Source: G963662265 sp963668545 (GTDB lineage Bacteria > Spirochaetota > Spirochaetia > CADAEX01). Taken from it: 64,000 nucleotides of DNA. The position numbers and the translations under genes are program-made. Position 1 is the first letter of the stretch. Each line of letters opens with the position of its first letter. Under the pieces are notes generated by a model, which had not been told where the DNA came from, did no database searches, and saw only the letters and a program-made list of their open reading frames with translations. The DNA is taken from contig OY764868.1 of the NCBI GenBank assembly GCA_963668545.1, positions 558,001-622,000 on the forward strand. Direction: 5' to 3'. Shown one piece after another: positions 17,054 to 25,763 of this stretch.

Positions 17054-18253
17054 TCAGAACCTGTACCGGAAACCTGCAGTAAGTGATATCCCCGGAATAT
17101 CCCTTCTGCTTTCCCATGGAAAAACATCTGTTTCCTCCCCAGCGTTAAAGCTGAGATAGTTGAGTATTTCAAAGTCCTGATAGATGTTCCAGAAGAATCC
17201 CAGTGTTGTCATTGCAGAGATATCTATGGGAGATAAAACTGACTGAAACGATATATTCATCACAGGAGTTATATTGTAGACAATCTGGGGGTAAAGAAAT
17301 ATTCCATATGCTTTCAATATTTCACTTTCTTCTGTATTTTCGAAAAGATCGCTTTTCTCCTTCCAGTTGTGCCATGGGAGAAGAAGTGTTTCCATCCTGA
17401 GATTCAGGGACGAATCATGATCAACATTTACAATCTGGAAAATACTCAGACTGCAGGACAGGCTTCTTTTTATTATTTCCGGGTCAGGATTGATTTCCGC
17501 AGGTATTGCTGCAGATGATGAGAAGCTCCAGTCCGGGCCGATGTTTCCCTGAAGGCTGATGTATGGCCTGTGTGTTTTTATATCCGGATCAGTTTCTGTC
17601 CTTTTCTGTCCCTTGTATATATATCCTGTTTCAATTTTTGTACCGCCTATTCTTGTGTATAATCTCCCCCCCATAGTGCTTTTCTCAATTCTCCCTCCAG
17701 GTACCGAGGTTTTTACTCCACTGTCAATTTCTGTCTGGGGAGGCATGTATATAAGTTCAAGAAATGAAAATGAACCTAAAGGGGTGTTTGTAACTGTCAT
17801 CCAGGCTGTTTCCGATCTTTTTTCCTCTTTTGTAAGATCTACATAAGGGTTCAGGCTTCCGAAAAGAACATCCCCTGAATTAAATACAGTCCCTTCCCCC
17901 CATGTTGCCCTGGTTTTTCCTGTTGTAATTCTATGGTCAAGCATTCTTGCCTTTATATAGGCTTTTTTCAGTTCCAGAAGCGGCTGGGTATAGCTTTCTT
18001 CCCCTGTCGGATCGTCAGGATTGAAATCTATTTCAATATATCCCTTAACATTTCTGTCTTTCTGCGATTTGAAGGTGAGTCCCGCATTGCCGTGGCCTGA
18101 CATGTAATAGTCTTTTCCCATCCTGTAAATCGTGTTATAGAGTTCGAGATCAAACTCTGCCTTTGATTCAGCCGAAGCAGAATAAACAGGGAACAGCAGG
18201 AATGCAGCAGACAGGGACAGATTAAACAGATGTCTCAAGCATGCTTTTACCAT
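17054..18253 (-). CDS. Outer-membrane beta-barrel protein closing the TetR operon
   Basis: A 399-residue protein with a clear signal peptide (about 1-28, ending SASA) and barrel-like alternating strands up to a C-terminal GFRYRF. A segment ITTGKTRATWGEG then LFGSLNPYVDLTKEE recalls the WG...NP pattern of DUF1302-type porins and of the barrel at 7796-8926. The start is fixed by GGAGG seven bases upstream, inside the end of the LolA-like gene (7-base overlap). In context it is the outer-membrane end of an export or lipid-transfer system with the ABC/FtsX and LolA-like proteins. Confidence 0.65.
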   Translation of the reverse strand: MVKACLRHLFNLSLSAAFLLFPVYSASAESKAEFDLELYNTIYRMGKDYYMSGHGNAGLTFKSQKDRNVKGYIEIDFNPDDPTGEESYTQPLLELKKAYIKARMLDHRITTGKTRATWGEGTVFNSGDVLFGSLNPYVDLTKEEKRSETAWMTVTNTPLGSFSFLELIYMPPQTEIDSGVKTSVPGGRIEKSTMGGRLYTRIGGTKIETGYIYKGQKRTETDPDIKTHRPYISLQGNIGPDWSFSSSAAIPAEINPDPEIIKRSLSCSLSIFQIVNVDHDSSLNLRMETLLLPWHNWKEKSDLFENTEESEILKAYGIFLYPQIVYNITPVMNISFQSVLSPIDISAMTTLGFFWNIYQDFEILNYLSFNAGEETDVFPWESRRDIPGISLTAGFRYRF

Positions 18254-18993
18254 GTAAGTTCCTCCAGGGTGAATGTTGCAGGATGAACCGGGGGATCAAT
18301 CCGGTAGCTGTCTATTACCATTTCTGTGCTGGATGTTCTTTTGAGTTTATCCTTTATAATCATGGAGGTTATTATTATTTTTCCATTGACCTGATCGAAA
18401 CTGACAAGGTCCATTGTTTTAAGCAGTTTGCCCGATTTTGAATAATACTCTGTCTTTCTGGGTACATAGAGTTCTTTGTCCACCCATACAATCTGTCTGG
18501 GATAGGCTATATTTTTTTCCTTCGCATCCATCTGAATAATACTGCACATGTTCCCTTCAACTTCTTCCTCTCCGCTCAGGGCCACATTGTATTTTGATAG
18601 CGTGTCTGTACCTTCAGTAATATCCTCATACGAGATATCAGAACCAAGCATTGACTGCCTGAGGGCTGCACCCTGGAGCCTTATAACTTCTTCGGCATCC
18701 GGGTAGAAAAGATAGAGCTCCTCAGGTGTTCTCAGTATTTTCTGACCTCTCTCTTCAAGGCTTGTAAATTCAACAAGGAATTCCCTCTTCCCCCTGGCAA
18801 TATTTATAAACTCGCTTGTTTTTTTGCCGAACCTGTCATTGCTGATAATTCTCCCTGTTGATTCCATGGTTTTAAATGTCTGAAGCTCATCCCTTTTTTC
18901 TATGATATCTTCAGCTGTCTCCGCGTAAATACCCAGCGGGGTGAGTATTAATAAAACCAGTGCACAAAGTGCAGCAGAACTGATTCTGTTCAT
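18247..18993 (-). CDS. Outer membrane lipoprotein-sorting protein (LolA-like)
   Basis: The start at 18993 has GGAGG eight bases upstream and opens with a signal peptide (MNRISSAALCALVLLILTPLG). The 248-residue product matches the LolA_like family: TMESTGRI, LEERGQKILRTPEELYLFYPDAEEVIRLQGA, then DISYEDIT and the closing strands. These periplasmic proteins bind acyl chains in a half-barrel. Members of this family are usually encoded beside MMPL or FtsX-type transporters rather than with the classical LolCDE set, as here. It probably carries a lipid or lipoprotein between the permeases and the barrel protein. Confidence 0.8.
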   Translation of the reverse strand: MNRISSAALCALVLLILTPLGIYAETAEDIIEKRDELQTFKTMESTGRIISNDRFGKKTSEFINIARGKREFLVEFTSLEERGQKILRTPEELYLFYPDAEEVIRLQGAALRQSMLGSDISYEDITEGTDTLSKYNVALSGEEEVEGNMCSIIQMDAKEKNIAYPRQIVWVDKELYVPRKTEYYSKSGKLLKTMDLVSFDQVNGKIIITSMIIKDKLKRTSSTEMVIDSYRIDPPVHPATFTLEELTW

Positions 18994-19006
18994 AATATTT
19001 CCTCCG

Positions 19007-20241
19007 TCAGTCGTGTTTGAGAGCATCAACTGTTTTTATTTTATTTGCCCTCAGTGTTGGTATGAATGTAGATACTGATGCAATAAATGTTGAATACAGA
19101 AATATAATTATACCGTATTTTAAAGTGGGGACAGGGTAGAGTACTGTTGAAATTTCGAAATCTATATCCTCCATCATGTCCTGGAAATTCATACCGGTAT
19201 GGTTGAATATCATGCTTATTATTACACCCAGCAGTACGCCTGCCATGGATGCAAGAAGCCCGATATAAAAGGATTCAAGAAAAAACAGTTTCACTATATT
19301 GCTGTCTTTCATTCCAAGTGCTTTCATCATCCCGATTTCCTTTGTTCTCTCGTATATAACCATCATTGTTGTGTTTATTACAACCGAGCATCCAAGAAGA
19401 AGGAAAAAGAATGCAAATATCATGTATATTTTATCCGCCATTTCTATCATGGCATAAGTTTCGTTCCTGTCTTTCCAGTATGCTGATTCTATTCTGTCTA
19501 TCCCTCTTTTCTGTGCTGCCGCAAGTATCTTTTCTGCAAAATCCTTTCCATCCCTGTCAGACTCAGCATTGAATTTAACCAGAATCTCCTTGACCTCGTT
19601 TTTCATTTTCAGGAATTTCTGCCCTGTTTCAAGGGGATCAGAAAGAATGAGTTTGTCATCTCAAGAAGGGGGAAAACTGCCAGCCCTGTAACTGTAAATG
19701 TCATGGCATTCGATCCCCTGCCTGCTGTCGAAGCAAGTGCCGTGATTTTGTCTCCAACCCCAATCCCCATTTTTGCAGCAAGTTTTGCCCCCAGAAGGAC
19801 TTCCCTCCCTTTTTCGGGAAACCTCCCTTTACTCAGGATGCTTTCAATTTTCTGGAAAGATATTTCATCGGGGAATTTTACAGCCATTCCCATGCTGTTA
19901 TAATAATCATTTCCAATATAGATTCTTGACGGGAATGTGATCCTCTCTGATATCTGAATATTCCTTCCCATTCCATTTATTATTTCTGTTATCTTTTCCG
20001 GATTTTCAACTGTAAGATGAATTGGATTGAGTTTCTTGTTTTTCTCATAGTCGATATTCATTATTCTAACAGTACCGGTGTAGAAAGTCTGTATATTTTC
20101 CGCAAGATCAACCTTCATTCCCTCAAGGAGGGCAAAGAGAAACACAATGGAGGCTGCTGCAACAGCTATGGCGCTTCCTGAAAGTATACTTCTTCTTCTG
20201 TTTCTGAGTATATTTCTGAATGCAATTCCTGACAGTATCAT
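19007..20241 (-). pseudogene. FtsX-type ABC permease broken by a single-base frameshift
   Basis: Two adjacent frames (20241-19609 and 19606-19007) together make one MacB/FtsX permease of about 411 residues. The first part ends ...FFLIPLKQGRNS-stop. Adding one C to the CCCC run (plus-strand GGGG 19633-19636) instead gives FFLIPLETGQKFLKMKNEV, which runs without a break into the second frame. The second frame has no good ribosome site at its apparent ATG. The N-terminal helix and periplasmic domain are in part one; the three C-terminal helices with the ERTKEIGMMKALGM motif are in part two. It may be a true inactivating mutation, a phase-variable tract or a sequencing error. Its paralogue upstream is intact. 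Confidence 0.85.
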
Positions 20242-20256
20242 TTCATTTCCTCCTTT

Positions 20257-21549
20257 CTAAATATCATGGATACAGGAGGGGATATCTTTTTTCATTGCTT
20301 TTCTTGTGGGGAGAAATGAAATCAGAAAGGAAAAAGCTATCCCGATAACAAATGCTGCGATAAATGCTTCCCCATGCCAGATACCTCTCATAATTCCTAT
20401 CATCCTGTATCCGTAATTTCCTTCACGCATAAGCTTTGAATAATCTATCCCGTATATTACAAGCGGAATATTTGCAAGGACTCCGAGGACAATTCCTGAT
20501 ACCGAGCCTATAAGACCGATACCGGCAGCCTCAATCCTGAAAAGCCACATTACAGCAGCATCTTTCATTCCCAGAGCCCTCATCATTCCTATTTCCCTGA
20601 CCCGTTCAAAGATAGCCATCAGCATTGTGTTTGAAATACCAACCGCCACAATTATAAAAAGTATTATCACCATGACAGCACTTCCGTTCTTGTCTCCTTC
20701 AGAAGCTGCTACAAAGTCAGGTACCATTTCCCTCCATGTATGGAAACTGCATCCTGTCTCTTCCAGTCCATTTTGCAGGGAAGATATTTTTTTCTCTCTG
20801 CTTCCGCCTCCGTTCAGGTTAAGGTGTATATCTGTTACTGATCCTTCCATCTCCAGGTATATTTCTGCAATATCCCTGCCAATATATAGTGACTCCCTGT
20901 TCACAACAGGGTTTGTTGTATTTATAATTCCTGTTACTTCAAGGTCAAGTACCTGAAAATAACCTGATTTTGTCCTTGTAAGAAGGGTGACAGGATATCC
21001 TATTTCCGCATTTATATCCTCTGCAAGCCATGATCCGAGAACAATACCCTCTTCATCCCTGTCCGGGAACCTCCCTTCTTCTATAGTATTGAGGATATCA
21101 AAGACATTGCTGTCATTATCATAATCTATTGCTGTCACTTTCACAGGTATATTGCCGTCCTCAGGATAGGGATTTTTATAGACAAGAAGATCTGCTGAAA
21201 AATAAGTCCTTTCAGCATAGGGTATTTCCAGTTTGCCGAGAAGCCCTGTAATTTTTTCTGTATCCTCAATACTGTATTCAAGCGGAAGTAGGTCTTTTTC
21301 CTCCCAGTATGAATCTTTCTGAATCACTCCGCTTCCGGTTTCATACATGAAGAGGTTTTTTTCAGAGTCGTAGATTCCTCCCATTATCAGTGAATCAAGG
21401 AATATGTAGAAAGCAAGCCCGACTGCAATTGAAAGCGATGTGATAGCTGTTCTTTTTTTATAACGGGTAAGGTTTTTAAAGGCCAGTGTGAAAAGAAACC
21501 CGGACTGAAGCCTTGCAGATTTTTTTTCCCCTGTTTTTTCCGTATTCAT
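20257..21549 (-). CDS. FtsX/MacB-type ABC transporter permease
   Basis: A 430-residue permease with one N-terminal membrane helix, a periplasmic MacB_PCD-type domain (about 60-290) and three C-terminal helices. The family motif FERVREIGMMRALGMKDA marks the cytoplasmic coupling helix. It follows the ATPase gene by two bases, is followed 15 bases later by a frameshifted paralogue, and should pair with it in the membrane. Such permeases drive lipoprotein or lipid extrusion mechanically rather than through a channel. Confidence 0.85.
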   Translation of the reverse strand: MNTEKTGEKKSARLQSGFLFTLAFKNLTRYKKRTAITSLSIAVGLAFYIFLDSLIMGGIYDSEKNLFMYETGSGVIQKDSYWEEKDLLPLEYSIEDTEKITGLLGKLEIPYAERTYFSADLLVYKNPYPEDGNIPVKVTAIDYDNDSNVFDILNTIEEGRFPDRDEEGIVLGSWLAEDINAEIGYPVTLLTRTKSGYFQVLDLEVTGIINTTNPVVNRESLYIGRDIAEIYLEMEGSVTDIHLNLNGGGSREKKISSLQNGLEETGCSFHTWREMVPDFVAASEGDKNGSAVMVIILFIIVAVGISNTMLMAIFERVREIGMMRALGMKDAAVMWLFRIEAAGIGLIGSVSGIVLGVLANIPLVIYGIDYSKLMREGNYGYRMIGIMRGIWHGEAFIAAFVIGIAFSFLISFLPTRKAMKKDIPSCIHDI

Positions 21550-21551
21550 GA

Positions 21552-22232
21552 TCAGCTCCCTGCAGTATCTTTCAGGATCCTGCCGTCATGAAGCATGATA
21601 AGCCTCTCCGCATAATCCATAACCATTTTGTCGTGTGTTGAAAATATGAATGTTATATTGTGTTTTCTGTTCATCTCCTTCATGAGTTTTATGATATCCT
21701 CTCCTGTATGGGAGTCGAGGTTTGCTGTGGGCTCGTCCGCAAGAATTATTGCAGGTTTTTTTACAAGGGCCCTCGCAATAGCCACCCTCTGCTGCTGACC
21801 TCCTGAGAGCTTTGAAGGTCTCCTGTTTTCCATTCCCTTAAGCCCTACTTCATAAAGTATTTCATCAACTTCCCGTTTAATGAGATCCTTATTCATTCCC
21901 AGCAGGGTGAGCGAGAATGCCACATTTTCAAATGCTGTAAGAACAGGTATCAGGTTGTAGCTCTGGAAAATAAAGCCGAGATTTTCCCTCCTGAAAAGGG
22001 CTTTATCATTTTTCTTCATCCGGGATACAGACCTGTTTTCAATATATATCTGGCCGCTGTCGGGATCATCTATACAGCCTATGAGGTTTAAAAGTGTTGT
22101 TTTTCCGGATCCTGAAGGTCCGGCTATTGAAATGAATTCACCCCTGCTGATCCCGAGATTGATTTCATTAAGCGCCTTTACTTCTGTATCCCCCGAGTGG
22201 TATGTTTTCCTGAGATTTTCAATTTTTATCAC
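21552..22232 (-). CDS. ABC transporter ATPase, LolD/MacB type
   Basis: A 226-residue ATPase with Walker A GPSGSGKTT at about 40-48, signature LSGGQQQR at about 143-150 and Walker B ILADEPT at about 162-168, plus the STHD switch. All match the LolD/FtsE/MacB subgroup. It overlaps the TetR gene by four bases (ATGA) and sits before two FtsX-type permeases, so it energises that complex. Confidence 0.9.
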   Translation of the reverse strand: MIKIENLRKTYHSGDTEVKALNEINLGISRGEFISIAGPSGSGKTTLLNLIGCIDDPDSGQIYIENRSVSRMKKNDKALFRRENLGFIFQSYNLIPVLTAFENVAFSLTLLGMNKDLIKREVDEILYEVGLKGMENRRPSKLSGGQQQRVAIARALVKKPAIILADEPTANLDSHTGEDIIKLMKEMNRKHNITFIFSTHDKMVMDYAERLIMLHDGRILKDTAGS

Positions 22233-22939
22233 TGTGAATCCCCCTTTGTTTCAGATGATCTACTGTATATTCCGCTGATTTTTTCCCTGTCAAAAATTTT
22301 AAAGAGCCCCTTTTCCGCCCCGAGTATTTTTTCAACAGTATCCTGGTAAAAGTCCATAATTCTCAGAAAGTCTCTGAATCCCTCCTCTCCTGTTCTGCTT
22401 TCAAGTATGAGTGGCCGCAGCAGATCTGTAACAGCTCCTCCGAACCTGAATATTGCCTCGGCAGCAAGATCCGGGAAATCAGTTTTAAAAAAGCCTTTTT
22501 CAATTCCCTCATTTATCATAAGCAGGATGGAAGGCTTTGCTATTTTAATATTGCTTTCCAGCAGCGCCTGGTAGACTATTCTGTTTTCCTCAATGGATGA
22601 GCTTTTAATATATATAAGCAGAAGCTCCCAGTTTTCCATTTTCCAGTTGACAGCTATATCGAAGTAGCTGTTGAATTTGTCTACAATATCAATATCAGTT
22701 CTCTCAACAATGCTGTTAAGCTGTTTAAGAATTTTTCTGCTTTCTCTGAGTGTGAACTGGTTTAAAAGGTCAAATTTTGAATCAAAATAGTGATAGAATG
22801 TCCCTTTTGCAATACCCAGGGTATCAATTATTTTCTGCACAGATGTTTTTTCATAGCTTCCCCGGAAGAAAAGTGCAGCAGCGCAGTCAATAATTTCATT
22901 TTTCCTTTTGTCATGCTGACTGACTGATAAAGTTTCCAT
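22229..22939 (-). CDS. TetR/AcrR regulator of the envelope operon
   Basis: A 236-residue regulator. The helix-turn-helix occupies about residues 32-55 (SVQKIIDTLGIAKGTFYHYF), followed by a helical ligand domain. It is the first gene of a six-gene operon and starts just after AGGAG. Two copies of a GACCGAC/GTCGGTC palindrome (22950-22974 and 23006-23025) flank its promoter, so it very probably represses its own operon until a ligand binds. The ligand is unknown. Confidence 0.9.
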   Translation of the reverse strand: METLSVSQHDKRKNEIIDCAAALFFRGSYEKTSVQKIIDTLGIAKGTFYHYFDSKFDLLNQFTLRESRKILKQLNSIVERTDIDIVDKFNSYFDIAVNWKMENWELLLIYIKSSSIEENRIVYQALLESNIKIAKPSILLMINEGIEKGFFKTDFPDLAAEAIFRFGGAVTDLLRPLILESRTGEEGFRDFLRIMDFYQDTVEKILGAEKGLFKIFDREKISGIYSRSSETKGDSQ

Positions 22940-22949
22940 GTATTCTCCT

Positions 22950-22974
22950 GAATAGACCGACGGTCGGTCTATTC
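22950..22974. promoter_or_regulatory. TetR operator 1, perfect 25-bp palindrome
   Basis: GAATAGACCGAC, a central G, then its exact complement. It covers the predicted transcription start and ends two bases before the AGGAG ribosome site, so a bound repressor would block both initiation and elongation. Confidence 0.85.
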
Positions 22975-22978
22975 ATAT

Positions 22979-23007
22979 AATATAAGACCTGTTTTTTTCA
23001 AAGTCAA
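22979..23007 (-). promoter_or_regulatory. Sigma70 promoter of the TetR-led operon
   Basis: On the minus strand TTGACT (23007-23002), a 17-base spacer and TATATT (22984-22979). The -35 overlaps the distal operator and the start point falls at the edge of the proximal operator. Confidence 0.8.
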
Positions 23008-23025
23008 TAGACCGATCGTCGGTTT
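23006..23025. promoter_or_regulatory. TetR operator 2, imperfect copy
   Basis: AATAGACCGATCGTCGGTTT repeats operator 1 with a few changes (ACCGA...TCGGT arms kept). Its centre is about 53 bases from operator 1, close to five helical turns, which would suit cooperative or looped repression. Confidence 0.75.
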
Positions 23026-23090
23026 GGCCTGTAAAACCAGCATTAATAAAGTTTTTTTAATGATTTTTGCAGGATATGGAGGGAAGAATA

Positions 23091-23122
23091 CCCCTGACAG
23101 GTACTGAATGGCCGATCAGGGG
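23091..23122 (-). terminator. Hairpin after the alcohol dehydrogenase gene
   Basis: CCCCTGA / TCAGGGG with an 18-base loop, 14 bases past the dehydrogenase stop. The T-run is poor, so termination is only probable. Confidence 0.45.
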
Positions 23123-23135
23123 TAAAATGAAAATT

Positions 23136-24299
23136 CTATTTCATCAGCCTGTAAAGCTTTTCAATATCCCCATTGGAGAAATCGCTCATATTCCAGATAC
23201 TGTTCAGTTTTCCGGCTTCTTCAGTAAGTTTTTCAATATCAAAATGTTCAACCTCTTTCCAGTCTGAGAAAGAGGCAGGTGAGTCAATTTTTCTGTACCA
23301 GCTTTCAAGTGCCTCAATAACCTCATCTGCTTCAGGATCTCCTTTCATACCCAGTACAGTTATCCCGAATCCGGCAAGCTTGTCCCGTATGGTATCTTTC
23401 CTTAGCTTGAGATATGCGGGTGTAGTAATGGAAAGCCCTGCACCGTGAGGCAGGTTATATATACCGCTCAACGGGTGCTCAAGTGTATGGCACGGAATTC
23501 CTGCCCCTTCCCAGCCTGAAATACCCAGGCCGTTCCATCCGAGTGAAGCTGCCCACATTACTGCGCTTCTTGCCTTTATATTGACAGGATCTTCGGAGAG
23601 TATATCCATGCTTCTTTTTACTGCTGATGCAAGCCCGAGAGCATACCCTTCCTGGACCGGGGCAAAACTGTCCCTGCTGCTGAAAAACCCTTCAGTCAGG
23701 TGAGAGATAATATCGACACATCCGAATGCTGTCTGCCTGAGGGGAATAGCTGTGGTAATTTCCGGATCAAGCAGTGAGACTACAGGAGCGCTGTATATGC
23801 TTCTGGTGCTGAATTTTTCCCTTGTAGTATCATTTGTGATTACAGAAGCCTGGTTCATTTCACTGCCTGTAGCAGGCATGGTCTGGACTGCAATAATGGG
23901 AAGCCCCTTGCCGGCGGGTTTTTCCCTTGTATAGTACTTCCAAAGTTCTTTTTCCGATTCTGTATAGAAACCGAGGGATATGGCTTTTGATGCATCAATT
24001 ACGCTTCCCCCTCCTGCGGCAATTATCATTTCCGCGCCGAAATCCCTGGCTGCTTCAGCCCCTTTGTATGCATGTGACAGGAGCGGGTTGGGGGAAACTC
24101 CGCTGTATTCTTTCCATTCAATACCGCTTTTTTCTAGGGAGGAGGTGATTGTATCGTAAACTCCGTTTCTCTTTATACTCCCCTGTCCAAAGACAAGAAG
24201 CGCTTTTCTCCCAAGTTTTGAGGCCTCCTCTCCCGCTTTACTGATTACTCCGGCTCCGAACTCTGTTCTTGTAGGTATATGCAATGAAAAGTTTTTCAT
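23136..24299 (-). CDS. Iron-containing alcohol dehydrogenase, butanol dehydrogenase type
   Basis: A 387-residue group III alcohol dehydrogenase close to the BdhA/YqhD subgroup, which reduces aldehydes with NAD(P)H. The dinucleotide site AAGGGSVIDASKAI (about 93-106) is clear. The metal ligands appear in DIISHLTE, PCHTLEHPLSG and LPHGAG (Asp plus three His). Length matches the family. It is transcribed alone, away from the neighbouring thioredoxin-like gene. In a fermentative anaerobe it would dispose of reducing power as alcohol or detoxify aldehydes. Confidence 0.9.
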   Translation of the reverse strand: MKNFSLHIPTRTEFGAGVISKAGEEASKLGRKALLVFGQGSIKRNGVYDTITSSLEKSGIEWKEYSGVSPNPLLSHAYKGAEAARDFGAEMIIAAGGGSVIDASKAISLGFYTESEKELWKYYTREKPAGKGLPIIAVQTMPATGSEMNQASVITNDTTREKFSTRSIYSAPVVSLLDPEITTAIPLRQTAFGCVDIISHLTEGFFSSRDSFAPVQEGYALGLASAVKRSMDILSEDPVNIKARSAVMWAASLGWNGLGISGWEGAGIPCHTLEHPLSGIYNLPHGAGLSITTPAYLKLRKDTIRDKLAGFGITVLGMKGDPEADEVIEALESWYRKIDSPASFSDWKEVEHFDIEKLTEEAGKLNSIWNMSDFSNGDIEKLYRLMK

Positions 24300-24420
24300 A
24301 TCGGCCCCCTTATTCTTTCTTTAATCTGGTATTTTTAGTAAATTATAAAAAGCTTTCTTATTATTAATTGTAGCATGATATCAAAGGATAAAAAATAATG
24401 TTTTCAGGTCGGGAATAAAT

Positions 24421-24717
24421 ATGGAAATAAAGATACTGGGTTCTGATATAAAAAGCAGAATTGTATATGAAAATACACTGAAAGCTGTTGCATCGGCTGG
24501 ATTGGATGCGGATGTCAAAAGGGTTTCTGATATTGATGAAATAGTTGAAATGGGTGTTATGATGACACCTGCAATAACTGTTGATGGTGAACCCAGAGCT
24601 GCCGGGAGGATATTCAGGCAGGATGAGATAATTTCCATACTTAAAGGGGAAAAGGTCAGCAACTGTTCACTTTGTCCCGGAAGCAGTCTTCCGGGTACCT
24701 GCAGCTGCTGCAGTTAA
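24421..24717 (+). CDS. Small thioredoxin-fold protein lacking CxxC, with a Cys-rich tail
   Basis: A 98-residue protein that aligns along its length with the thioredoxin_3 family (redox-active disulfide protein 2). The shared parts are the first strand MEIKILGS, helix YENTLKAV, DIDEIVEMGVMMTPAITVDGE and GRIFRQDEIISIL. The family's active-site GCxxC after the first strand is replaced by GSDIKS, so the usual disulfide is absent. Instead the C-terminus gains Cys82, Cys85, Cys94, Cys96 and Cys97, a likely metal or cluster ligand set. It lies near iron-sulfur ATPase genes. It may be a metal carrier rather than a thiol reductase; this is inference. Confidence 0.7.
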   Translation: MEIKILGSDIKSRIVYENTLKAVASAGLDADVKRVSDIDEIVEMGVMMTPAITVDGEPRAAGRIFRQDEIISILKGEKVSNCSLCPGSSLPGTCSCCS

Positions 24718-24829
24718 ATACATGCCGGGTTTTGTTCTTTCCGTGATTTCATTTCATACCTCATCTCTTCAATAAACTGATCTATGATAATTAACTGCTG
24801 AAAATATTCAGAATTCTGATTATTTTTAC

Positions 24830-24858
24830 TTGAATAATGCACATATGTGCATTATATT
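24830..24858 (+). promoter_or_regulatory. Promoter whose spacer is a perfect 22-bp palindrome
   Basis: TTGAAT (24830-24835) and TATATT (24853-24858) are 17 bases apart. The palindrome at 24834-24855 (half-site ATAATGCACAT) fills the spacer and touches both boxes. A protein bound there would control the MinD/ferredoxin ATPase operon. No cognate regulator is visible beside it. Confidence 0.75.
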
Positions 24859-24899
24859 TATCCTGTCACTGAGAGATTACTTAAAAGGGAGCTGTTATT

Positions 24900-25763
24900 T
24901 TGAAAATAGCTATTGCGAGCGGCAAAGGGGGAACAGGGAAAACCACCCTCTCCACCAATTTCTCGGCATATCTGGCTGAGAAGAGAGAAGTCATACTTAC
25001 AGACCTTGATGTTGAGGAACCCAATTCAGGTCTGTTTATCAGCGGTGAGCTGATTACACATAAAGACTGTTTCAGGATGGTACCATCATGGAACAGCAGT
25101 AAATGCAGTCTCTGCGGGAAGTGTCAGGACCTCTGCAATTTCAATGCAGTAATAAAAATCAGGGACAGTGTAATGGTTTTTCCGGAGATGTGTCACAGCT
25201 GTTATGCATGTTCAGAGCTGTGTCCTGAAAATGCTCTTCCCATGGTAAAGGAAAAAATAGGCGAATACCGTGAGGTGAAAACAGATCATTTCACACTTGC
25301 AGAGAGCAGGCTAGATATAGGGCAGGAACAGGCTGTACCTCTTATCTCACAGACTCTCTCCCTCGTCGATGAAGGATTTGACAGTGATATTCTCCGTATA
25401 TATGACTGCCCCCCAGGAACATCCTGTCCTGTTATAGAAGCTACCAGGGATGCTGACTTTATCATTCTTGTTACAGAGCCTACACCTTTCGGGCTTCATG
25501 ATCTTACTCTGGCAGTGGATGCAATGAGGTTTCTGAACAGAAAATTCGGCGTTGTAGTCAACAGGTATGGAATAGGTAATGATGATGTACTTGAATACTG
25601 CGAAAAAGAGGATATTCCTGTTCTGGCAAAGCTTCCTGATGACAGGAAAATTGCAGAGCTCTATTCAAGGGGGAAACTGGTTTACAGAGAGGTTGACAGT
25701 TTCAGAAAGCAGCTGGATCTGATTTATTCTTATCTGGAAAGATTTATGAACGGAGAGTTTTAG
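24900..25763 (+). CDS. MinD-family ATPase with inserted ferredoxin domain (first of pair)
   Basis: A 287-residue protein starting with TTG after a GGGAG site. The deviant Walker A KGGTGKT is at 9-15. Two [4Fe-4S] motifs are inserted at Cys69/72/75/79 and Cys98/101/104/108. The ParA/MinD core resumes after that with DCPPGTSCP and VTEPTPFGLHD. This is the COG1149 group, related to Mrp/NBP35 iron-sulfur carriers and often found with NifX-like proteins in anaerobes. It is followed without a gap by a paralogue with the same cysteine positions, suggesting a heterodimer in cluster assembly or transfer. The palindromic promoter at 24830-24858 drives it. Confidence 0.85.
   Translation: MKIAIASGKGGTGKTTLSTNFSAYLAEKREVILTDLDVEEPNSGLFISGELITHKDCFRMVPSWNSSKCSLCGKCQDLCNFNAVIKIRDSVMVFPEMCHSCYACSELCPENALPMVKEKIGEYREVKTDHFTLAESRLDIGQEQAVPLISQTLSLVDEGFDSDILRIYDCPPGTSCPVIEATRDADFIILVTEPTPFGLHDLTLAVDAMRFLNRKFGVVVNRYGIGNDDVLEYCEKEDIPVLAKLPDDRKIAELYSRGKLVYREVDSFRKQLDLIYSYLERFMNGEF

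Noticed and set aside
19007..20241. Programmed ribosomal frameshifting in the FtsX gene
   Set aside because: The CCCC run lacks a recognised slippery heptamer and no stimulatory hairpin or internal ribosome site is evident; a mutation, slippage tract or sequence error is simpler.
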